NCBI GenBank assembly: GCA_964604565.1
Contig: CAZRZN010000032.1
Coordinates: 1-26,370 of the forward strand
From: CAZRZN01 sp964604565
GTDB lineage: Bacteria > Pseudomonadota > Alphaproteobacteria > Rhodobacterales > Rhodobacteraceae
Length of the DNA stretch: 26,370 nt
Direction: 5' to 3'
Shown: positions 7,498 through 13,620 of the stretch, piece by piece
Position numbering within the stretch: position 1 is the stretch's first letter
Layout of the letters: each line of letters starts with the position of its first letter
Notes under the pieces: generated by a model
What the model was told of the DNA's origin: nothing
Database searches by the model: none
The model's input: the letters and a program-made list of their open reading frames with translations, nothing else
Program-made: the position numbers and the translations under genes

Positions 7498-8676
7498 TCA
7501 GAGGTAGGCGGCAATCTCTTGCGCCAATTCGGTCAAGGCGGTTTCGGATCCTTTCGGCCCGATCACCTGCACGGAAACAGGCGGCTGTGCATCGGGCTTC
7601 GGGATGGCGATGGCCGGACATCCTGCGATATTCGCCAGAACAGTAAAATCCGCCTGTCCGACCGGGGGGCGGCTGCCGTGTTCAAAGGCCGGTTCCGCCA
7701 CCGTGGGCAACAGGATCACACGACCGGTCGACATGGCATCTTGCAGCAGATCCGCCGCCTCGGTCATGCTTTGCTGCGCCCGCACTCGTTTCGCCGGGTC
7801 GACGCCGCGCCCATAGTCGAGCAACCGCATCAACCCCTTGCTCAGTCCCGGCTCATTGCCCAGCGTCTTGGCCGCCTCGACCTCTGTCAGCAGGAAGGCG
7901 GCGGACCTGAGCGAAGCCAGATCAAGCTTCGGCAGCATCGCAGGGGCGCCCAGATGCCGGGCAAGAGCCGCGCAGCACGCCCCATAAAACGATTGAATTT
8001 CAGGCGCGCAGGTCGCCAGATCCGCAGGCCTCGCTTCCAGCCAGCCAGAGATCCTGGTTGGCACTGTGGAGATCGGGCAAAGCACATCCAGAACTTCGGC
8101 CACCACTGAAGGTGTTCGCGCAAAAATACCCAGCGCATCCAGACTTGGCGCCAATGGGAAAACGCCGTCCATCGGGACGGCACCATGGCTCAACTTCAGC
8201 GCGAAGACGCCGCAATAGGCGGCAGGAATGCGGACCGACCCCATGGTATCGCTGCCAAGGGCCGCGTCCACGACCCCGGCCGCCACGGCCGCCGCCGACC
8301 CGCCGGAGGATCCCCCCGGCGAATGGCCCGGCAAGGCAGGGTTGCCGCACCGCCCGAAATGCGCGTTGTCCGTTGCAGCGCCAAGCGCGCCCTCGTCCAT
8401 GGCCAAACGGCTGAGCAGGGCCGCGCCAGCCTCACGCAAGGACGCCACAACCGGCGCATCCGCCTGCGAAACCTGTCCGGAACGCGCGCCGATCCCCGCG
8501 GTCCATGCCTGCCCCGCCACCCGCATGTTGGATTTCAGGCCGATGAGACGTCCTGAAAGAACACCGACTGAGGTCACTGCCGCTCGATCCACCGGCCCGG
8601 AAACATCCAGATCTTCACAGAAATGGAACCGTGCATTTGCACGCAAGATGCGGGAATAGCTGTCGTCGTCAATCAC
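7498..8676 (-). CDS. Amidase-signature family hydrolase
   Basis: Ser-cisSer-Lys amidase of 392 residues. The catalytic Lys is in GLKSNM (residue 48), the Gly/Ser-rich signature is GHSPGGSSGGSAAAV (about 117-131) with the cis-Ser, and the nucleophile Ser is in SDTMGSVRIPAAYCG. All three elements are present, so activity is likely. It is shorter than typical amidases (450-500 residues), similar to small amidases such as allophanate- or malonamate-type hydrolases, but no specific substrate can be named. The start is a GTG at 8676 that overlaps the stop of the CitE-like gene (GTGA), so the two are translationally coupled. Next to a malonyl-CoA synthetase, release of a dicarboxylate from an amide or ureido compound is an attractive inference (compare ureidomalonase in oxidative pyrimidine breakdown), but no barbiturase is present. 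Confidence 0.88.
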   Translation of the reverse strand: MIDDDSYSRILRANARFHFCEDLDVSGPVDRAAVTSVGVLSGRLIGLKSNMRVAGQAWTAGIGARSGQVSQADAPVVASLREAGAALLSRLAMDEGALGAATDNAHFGRCGNPALPGHSPGGSSGGSAAAVAAGVVDAALGSDTMGSVRIPAAYCGVFALKLSHGAVPMDGVFPLAPSLDALGIFARTPSVVAEVLDVLCPISTVPTRISGWLEARPADLATCAPEIQSFYGACCAALARHLGAPAMLPKLDLASLRSAAFLLTEVEAAKTLGNEPGLSKGLMRLLDYGRGVDPAKRVRAQQSMTEAADLLQDAMSTGRVILLPTVAEPAFEHGSRPPVGQADFTVLANIAGCPAIAIPKPDAQPPVSVQVIGPKGSETALTELAQEIAAYL

Positions 8677-9521
8677 AAGGCGCCAGCCGCAGCCGCTATG
8701 GCCAGCCTGCGGCGCATGGCCTTGATCACCGGGGCCTCGATCAGTTTGCCGTCGATCACCACAAGGCCGCTCGGCGCCACATCGAAAGCATCGACGATCC
8801 GCTGCGCCTCGGCAATGCGGTCCGCGCTGGGGGTAAAAGCCGTATTGATCGCCCCGACATTCGACGGATGGATCGCCGCCTTGCCGGTGAAACCGTTTTC
8901 CGCCGCGGCCTGCGCCGCTGCGCGCAGCCTGTCCTCATTCCGGAAGTCCAGTTCAGGCACGTCCAGAACGTCCCTGTCGGCGCAATGTGCGGCGTGAACG
9001 ATCCGGGCCTTGGCCACACGCATCGTGTCGGAGGCCATCTCGCATCCGAGTTCGGCGGAAAGATCCACACCGCCAAAAACGAGGGCACGCAAACGGTCCG
9101 TCGACCGCGCGATATCGTCCACCGCCGCCAATCCCTGCGCCGTTTCCACCAAGGCCGCCAGTTTCAAATCACTGCCGATCTCATCCAGCAGCGCGGACAC
9201 AAGACGCAGTTCTTCTGCGCTGCCAACTTTCGGAAGCATCAAAAGGCCCGTCGCCGGCGCAACATCGGCAAGCGCGGCCAGATCCTGAACACCCGCCACG
9301 GAGGAAACCGCATTGATGCGGACCGCACGGGTCGGCCCGCCAGCGGAGGGAGAGGCCAGAAAGGCCAGGGCATCGGGCCGCGAGGCGGATTTGGCATCCG
9401 GGGGCACCGCGTCCTCCAGATCGAGGCAAACGCAATCCGCCCCGGTGCCCAGCGCCTTGTCAAACGCGGACGGTCGGTTGGCCGGGGTGAACAACAAGGA
9501 CCGGAGGATTGCCGCACCCAT
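8673..9521 (-). CDS. CitE-like acyl-CoA lyase (HpcH/HpaI aldolase/citrate lyase beta family)
   Basis: TIM-barrel lyase of 282 residues related to citrate lyase beta subunit, malyl-CoA lyase and (S)-citramalyl-CoA lyase. It opens with RSLLFTPANRP and DCVCLDLEDAVPP, both family hallmarks. Expected active-site parts are present: the Arg in VRINAV (near 68), MLPKVGSAEE, the metal-ligand Glu in ALVETAQGL, the metal-ligand Asp in FGGVDLSAELG, and the C-terminal GKAAIHPSNV. Members cleave 3-hydroxyacyl-CoA thioesters to acetyl-CoA (or propionyl-CoA) plus an oxo-acid. The ATG at 9521 follows AAGGAG and lies 3 bases after the gntR stop. No alpha or gamma citrate-lyase subunits are nearby, so it works alone on a CoA ester, plausibly the product of the Meh-like hydratase at 5029-5877. 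Confidence 0.87.
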   Translation of the reverse strand: MGAAILRSLLFTPANRPSAFDKALGTGADCVCLDLEDAVPPDAKSASRPDALAFLASPSAGGPTRAVRINAVSSVAGVQDLAALADVAPATGLLMLPKVGSAEELRLVSALLDEIGSDLKLAALVETAQGLAAVDDIARSTDRLRALVFGGVDLSAELGCEMASDTMRVAKARIVHAAHCADRDVLDVPELDFRNEDRLRAAAQAAAENGFTGKAAIHPSNVGAINTAFTPSADRIAEAQRIVDAFDVAPSGLVVIDGKLIEAPVIKAMRRRLAIAAAAGAL

Positions 9522-9524
9522 GGT

Positions 9525-10208
9525 CTACTCCTTGCCTGAGGCCGTCTGCTGACTGCGCGCGGCGACCCGTGCAGCCCCCGCCAGCAGATGTGCGGACATC
9601 ACGCTGGCAGCCCATTCAGGGGCACGGGCCTCGATCGCGTGAATGATCTCTTCGTGATGGTTCAGGCTGCGTTGAAGATCCTGAGCCGAAAACATGCTGT
9701 AGGTCCGCACGACCATGCTGACATCAAGGGCCGTGGTCATCAGCGCGGTCAGGCGCGGCGACCGGGCGGCACCCACAATCGTGCGATGGAATGCCTCGTT
9801 CGCGGCGGTCAGACGCTGATAGGCCGCCTCATCTTGCGGCGGCGTGTCCGCTTTCATCGCGGCATGGATTCGCCGCAGTTCGGCAATGTCCTCATCGGTC
9901 GCAAGCCGCGCGGCCCGCTGCACGGAATAGCATTCCACAAGGCGGCGGATCTCATAGACCTGTTCTGCCTCGTCCTCGGGGAAATACGCGACACGCGTCG
10001 TGTATCCGCTTTGTCGATCTATGAACCCCTCAAGGATCAGCCGCCCGATGGCCTCCCGGATGGGGGTCCGGCTCAACCCCAGATCATCGGACAGCCGGGT
10101 TTCGGTCAAGCGTTCACCCTCTTCCAGTTTGCCTGTGAGGATATCGTTGCGAATGATCTGATAGGCCTGTTCGGTGGCGTTCAGCTTGGGCGGCGTCGGG
10201 GGGTGCAT
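9525..10208 (-). CDS. GntR-family transcriptional regulator, FCD (FadR) subfamily
   Basis: DNA-binding repressor/activator of 227 residues. The N-terminal winged helix-turn-helix shows the classic GntR pattern (IIRNDILTGKLEEGERLTE, then LSDDLGLSRTPIREAI and LILEGFID, residues about 17-70). The C-terminal helical FCD ligand-binding domain contains the YEIRRLVECYSVQRAA start, the AFHRTIV metal/ligand His and the NHHEEIIHAIEAR end. The frame is open from 10409, but the ATG at 10208 fits the family length; the upstream extension is Cys/Arg-rich and unlike protein. It heads the unit gntR-citE-amidase. A pseudo-palindrome at 10240-10251 sits about 32 bases upstream of the start, consistent with autoregulation, and matching sites precede the TRAP unit and the SDR-matB unit. 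Confidence 0.9.
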   Translation of the reverse strand: MHPPTPPKLNATEQAYQIIRNDILTGKLEEGERLTETRLSDDLGLSRTPIREAIGRLILEGFIDRQSGYTTRVAYFPEDEAEQVYEIRRLVECYSVQRAARLATDEDIAELRRIHAAMKADTPPQDEAAYQRLTAANEAFHRTIVGAARSPRLTALMTTALDVSMVVRTYSMFSAQDLQRSLNHHEEIIHAIEARAPEWAASVMSAHLLAGAARVAARSQQTASGKE

Positions 10209-10239
10209 TGGAGGCGTCTCCAAGTTCAGGCCACAGAAT

Positions 10240-10251
10240 TTTGCATACAAA
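10240..10251 (-). promoter_or_regulatory. GntR-type operator candidate A (upstream of gntR)
   Basis: TTTGCATACAAA on the plus strand, TTTGTATGCAAA on the minus strand. It is a near-perfect dyad, TTTG-N4-CAAA, about 32 bases upstream of the gntR start codon, where repressor binding would autoregulate gntR-citE-amidase. It shares TTTGTATGC with the site at 10442-10453. Confidence 0.5.
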
Positions 10252-10292
10252 TCAAGGCCGGATTCAGCCCAACCCATCTCAACCACGGATAT

Positions 10293-10304
10293 TCTGCATG
10301 CACA
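10293..10304. promoter_or_regulatory. Weaker GntR-type operator candidate
   Basis: TCTGCATGCACA matches the consensus TTTGYATRCAAA at ten of twelve positions and centres on a perfect TGCATGCA palindrome. It lies 53 bases (centre to centre) from the better site at 10240-10251, close to five helical turns, so cooperative binding is possible. Confidence 0.3.
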
Positions 10305-10441
10305 AGCACGGGGGCAACCCCGGCCACACGCATTCCCGCAGAGGCGCAGCGAACATGATCGCACCCGCGACCCGGCCTTCGCCAGTGCAGAAATCCGCAG
10401 AACAGGCACAGCTTTTCAATACAGCCACAGAACATGCTATT

Positions 10442-10453
10442 TTTGTATGCTAA
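10442..10453 (+). promoter_or_regulatory. GntR-type operator candidate B (TRAP side)
   Basis: TTTGTATGCTAA, eleven of twelve positions identical to site A read on its own strand. It sits at the edge of the AT-rich block upstream of dctP and within a short direct repeat (ATGCTA...ATGCTA). It is the likely control site of the TRAP-hydroxylase unit or of a divergent gntR promoter. Confidence 0.45.
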
Positions 10454-10774
10454 TTTCGCGTCTCTGAAAAGTTCAAAATACAGGCACCTCAACGGCTGAA
10501 TTTTTATAAAATCATGTTATCGTTATATTTTATATGATATTCCACTTTTTCACTCCTTTGATCTCATGCCGTTTGACGCAAAATCTTTTCTTTTATTCTC
10601 AAAAAATGTATCCAAAGATCATGGCATGTCGTCGAATCATTCAAGACAACATTCAGCAATCACATGCCCGGGAGCATCGCCCGATGGCAGTGCGAGAAAT
10701 GGCCTGCCCTTGGGCATCGCAGCCGACTTCAGATCGGTGAGAGGCCTCTAAAACCAATCAGGGAGATCAAAGTC

Positions 10775-11767
10775 ATGAAGTTCACGAAAGTCACGGCAGC
10801 GCTTGCCTTGTCCGTCAGCATGGCCCTGCCCGCCACAGCGGATGAAGCCACACTTTCAGCCGTCTACTCGCTGCCTGCCACAAACGACCTGATGCAAAGC
10901 TATTTCGCGTTTGTGGACGACCTGAACGAAAACGGTGAGGGCGTGCTTCAGATCGACCTGCGCGGTGGGACGGAGGCCATTCCGCGCAACGAACAGCTCA
11001 ACGCCGTCAGCCGCGGAATCGTCGATCTGTATTTTGGCCCCGCCGGATATTTTCAGCGTCAGATCCCCGAGCTGACACCGATCGACGCGGCCTCCGTGCC
11101 CGCGGACAAGCTGCGCGAGGCAGGATTGCAGGACGCGATCGACGAAGCCGCCCGGGAAAGAGCCGGCGTTGCGTTGCTGGGCCTGATGGGGACCGGATAC
11201 GCCTTCCAGTTCTACACCATTGATGAGCCGCCGATGACAGATGGCATGGTCGACATGTCCGGTCTGAAAATCCGCGGCGGATCAAGCTATGCACCGATGT
11301 ATGAGGCGCTCGACATCAACCGGGTCGACGTGCCAGCGGGCGACATATACACCGCGCTGGAACGGGGCGTCGTGGAGGGCATCGGCTTTACCACCATCGG
11401 GATCAGCTCGGCAGGATGGCAGGATTTCCTCCAATACCGGATCTTTCCGACCTGGCGGCAGGGCAACACGATCATTGCCGCCAATGCAGAGGCGATCGAC
11501 GCCCTGACCGAGGAACAGCGCGCATATCTCATGGAGATGGTCGAAAAGCACGAGATGGAAGCCTTTGCTGCGGCTCAGGCGCTCGAACAGACCGATAGCG
11601 ACGCATTGGCCGAAGCGGGGGTTACGGACATCGTGCTGGAAGGCGAGGCCGCAGCGGCCATTACTGCGGCCTTCCAGAACACGTTCTGGGACGGCGTTGC
11701 CGAAACCCTTGGCGCCGAAGAGGCGGCCAAATATCGTGCGATCGTCGATGCCGCGAATGCAATGTAA
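10775..11767 (+). CDS. dctP: TRAP transporter solute-binding protein (DctP family)
   Basis: Periplasmic receptor of a tripartite ATP-independent transporter that imports organic acids using an ion gradient. The start at 10775 (MKFTKVTAALALSVSMALPA) is chosen because GGGAGA lies about 10 bases upstream and the protein then begins with a Sec signal peptide, cleaved near ATA-DEA (residue 23). The mature domain shows the DctP pattern: early residues framing the ligand pocket, DLYFGPAGYFQ, and GLKIRGGSSYAPMYEAL with the Arg that normally clamps a ligand carboxylate, then TALERGVVEGIGF. The length, 330 residues, is normal. It heads a unit with dctQ, dctM and three oxidative or isomerase genes, so the ligand is probably their substrate, a carboxylated compound. 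Confidence 0.92.
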   Translation: MKFTKVTAALALSVSMALPATADEATLSAVYSLPATNDLMQSYFAFVDDLNENGEGVLQIDLRGGTEAIPRNEQLNAVSRGIVDLYFGPAGYFQRQIPELTPIDAASVPADKLREAGLQDAIDEAARERAGVALLGLMGTGYAFQFYTIDEPPMTDGMVDMSGLKIRGGSSYAPMYEALDINRVDVPAGDIYTALERGVVEGIGFTTIGISSAGWQDFLQYRIFPTWRQGNTIIAANAEAIDALTEEQRAYLMEMVEKHEMEAFAAAQALEQTDSDALAEAGVTDIVLEGEAAAAITAAFQNTFWDGVAETLGAEEAAKYRAIVDAANAM

Positions 11768-11794
11768 CATCGGTTACATGATCGGAGCCGCGCC

Positions 11795-12301
11795 ATGGTG
11801 ACCTTCTGGCGCGGCTTCGACCGTCTTCTGGATGCGCTGGCGGTGATCGCGGCGTTGCTGATCCCGTTCATGTTTCTGGCAATCGTCTACGACGTCACGT
11901 CGCGCACCCTGCGGATGTGGCAGATCTCCTGGGTGCTGGGCGTAACGGAATATGCGCTCTTGTATGTCACAGCGCTGGGGGCGCCCTGGCTGTTGCGGGA
12001 AAAGGGCCATGTCTCGATGGAGGCGTTTCGGACCATGCTGCCCGCCTCCGTCAATCGCGTGATGGAAAAGGTGGTGCTGGTTCTGTGCGCCGCCGCCTGC
12101 TGCGTGGTCGCCATCGCCGTCTGGCCCGTGTTCATCCAGAACATCGGCGTGATGGACATCCGCTCTGACTACCTGTCCCGCTGGATGCTGTATATCGCGG
12201 TTCTGGTGGGGTTTGCCCTTTGCGCCGTGCAGTTCATCCGCTTTCTCGTGACTGGCACCTCGCCCTACAAGGGCCTCACTGCCGATCAGGAAGGGCTCTG
12301 A
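11795..12301 (+). CDS. dctQ: TRAP transporter small membrane subunit (DctQ family)
   Basis: Small integral membrane subunit of 168 residues with four predicted helices (about residues 12-34, 45-65, 88-112 and 128-150), the standard DctQ layout. The conserved amphipathic region after helix 2 is present (LREKGHVSMEAF, a hallmark of the family). It bridges the binding protein and DctM in the inner membrane. The gene lies 27 bases after dctP and 3 bases before dctM. Confidence 0.9.
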   Translation: MVTFWRGFDRLLDALAVIAALLIPFMFLAIVYDVTSRTLRMWQISWVLGVTEYALLYVTALGAPWLLREKGHVSMEAFRTMLPASVNRVMEKVVLVLCAAACCVVAIAVWPVFIQNIGVMDIRSDYLSRWMLYIAVLVGFALCAVQFIRFLVTGTSPYKGLTADQEGL

Positions 12302-12304
12302 CGG

Positions 12305-13618
12305 ATGGAGTGGTATTACGCCGCGATGCTGATGCTGGGCATGGTGATCGGGCTCATGGCCCTGTGCGTGCCGGTCGCTTTTGCCTTTCTCATCGCGAAC
12401 ATCATCGGCGCCTGGATATTCATGGGCGGATGGATCGGCATAGAACAACTGGGCGCCAACGCGGGAGAGGCTGTCTCAAGCTTTGTGCTGGTCACGGTGC
12501 CGATGTTCGTTCTGATGGGGAACCTGTTCTTTCACTCCGGCATCGCGCTCAAGATCATCGAAACGCTCGACCGCTCGATGGGCAAGGCCAACGGGCGCCT
12601 GTCTTACATATCGGTGATGACAGGCACGATATTTGCCGCTCTGTCGGGATCGAACATGGCCAATACCGCGATGATCGGCGGGCTGCTGCTGCCCCAGATG
12701 GAAAAGCGATCCTACGCCAAGCATATGTCCATCGGCCCCATCATCGGGTCGGGCGGCCTTGCGCTGTTGATCCCGCCGTCGACGCTGGCGGTGCTGTTGG
12801 GGTCGATCGCGCAGATAAACATCGCCGACCTGTTGCTGGCCGGATTGATGCCGGGACTCGTTCTGGCGGTTCTCTACGTCCTGACGATCTGGCTTCAGGT
12901 TCGGCACAACCCGATGTCGGCCCCCGCCTACGATGTCGAAACCGCGACCACGATTGAAAAGCTGCGCATGATCGCGGTCTACATTCTGCCCATGTCGCTG
13001 GTCGTGTTTTCGGTCGTCGGCTTTATCCTGCTGGGAATCACGACCCCGTCCGAGGCGGCCGCCTTCGGCGTGCTGTCCGTTCTGATCCTTTCCGCCTGTT
13101 ATGGACGGCTTGACTGGCGCATGATCGCCAAAAGCCTTGAAGGCACGCTGCGCGTGACGGTCATGGTGTTCTTCATCATTCTGGCGTCCAAGACCTTTTC
13201 CCAGATCCTTGCCTTTTCCGGGGCGACCTCGGGGATGATCCGCTGGGCAACCTCCTATGACTTCAGCGCGATCACGATGCTGCTGATCATGTTCGCGGTG
13301 CTGATGGTGCTTGGCATGTTCGTCGATGCGATTTCGATCATGCTGCTGACCATCCCGATCTTTTTCCCGATCTCCCAGGCGCTTGGCTTCGATCCGATCT
13401 GGTTCGGCCTGATCATGCTTCTGGCCATCGAAATGAGCGGTACGACGCCGCCTTTCGGGTTGTTGTTATTCGTCATGCAGGGGGTCGCGCCGCGCGGAAC
13501 GACCTACTGGATGATCGTGCATGCCGCGGTTCCCTACCTGATCTGCGACCTGATCCTGTTGATCCTGCTGATTGCCGCGCCGGGCCTTGCGCTCTGGCTG
13601 CCGGGCCTGCGATTGTAG
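12305..13618 (+). CDS. dctM: TRAP transporter large permease (DctM family)
   Basis: The transport-channel subunit, 437 residues with about twelve hydrophobic helices, which is normal for DctM. Family landmarks include VPMFVLMGNLFFHSGIA near residues 65-81, ALSGSNMANTAMIGGLLLPQM near 117-137, GSGGLALLIPPST near 150-162, and the second-half repeat with AISIMLLTIPIFFPI and SGTTPPFGLLLFV. Together these define the paired helical hairpins and the substrate/sodium sites. The next gene, the molybdenum hydroxylase subunit, starts 2 bases after the stop, so transport and oxidation of the same compound are probably linked. Confidence 0.93.
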   Translation: MEWYYAAMLMLGMVIGLMALCVPVAFAFLIANIIGAWIFMGGWIGIEQLGANAGEAVSSFVLVTVPMFVLMGNLFFHSGIALKIIETLDRSMGKANGRLSYISVMTGTIFAALSGSNMANTAMIGGLLLPQMEKRSYAKHMSIGPIIGSGGLALLIPPSTLAVLLGSIAQINIADLLLAGLMPGLVLAVLYVLTIWLQVRHNPMSAPAYDVETATTIEKLRMIAVYILPMSLVVFSVVGFILLGITTPSEAAAFGVLSVLILSACYGRLDWRMIAKSLEGTLRVTVMVFFIILASKTFSQILAFSGATSGMIRWATSYDFSAITMLLIMFAVLMVLGMFVDAISIMLLTIPIFFPISQALGFDPIWFGLIMLLAIEMSGTTPPFGLLLFVMQGVAPRGTTYWMIVHAAVPYLICDLILLILLIAAPGLALWLPGLRL

Positions 13619-13620
13619 CC

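Larger units (their letters stand above)
10209..10774. other. Divergent control region between gntR and the TRAP genes, 566 bp
   Basis: No convincing gene is present; short open frames here lack family features. The right half (about 10430-10620) is strongly AT-rich, as expected for promoters. Operator candidates of the consensus TTTGYATRCAAA lie at 10240-10251, 10293-10304 and 10442-10453, and a weaker one (AATGTATCCAAA) lies at 10605-10616. TTGACG at 10573-10578 is a fair -35 element but has no good -10 at normal spacing. The distance from the best sites to the dctP start (over 320 bases) suggests a long leader or a second promoter nearer the gene. Confidence 0.55.

Noticed and set aside
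5855..7621. 588-codon open frame on the minus strand opposite matB
   Set aside because: It mirrors the clear MatB gene across nearly its full length, and its composition is typical of a reverse-strand shadow.
10534..10751. Short plus-strand frames (60-68 codons) upstream of dctP
   Set aside because: They lie in AT-rich promoter DNA, lack ribosome sites and family resemblance, and overlap each other in different frames.
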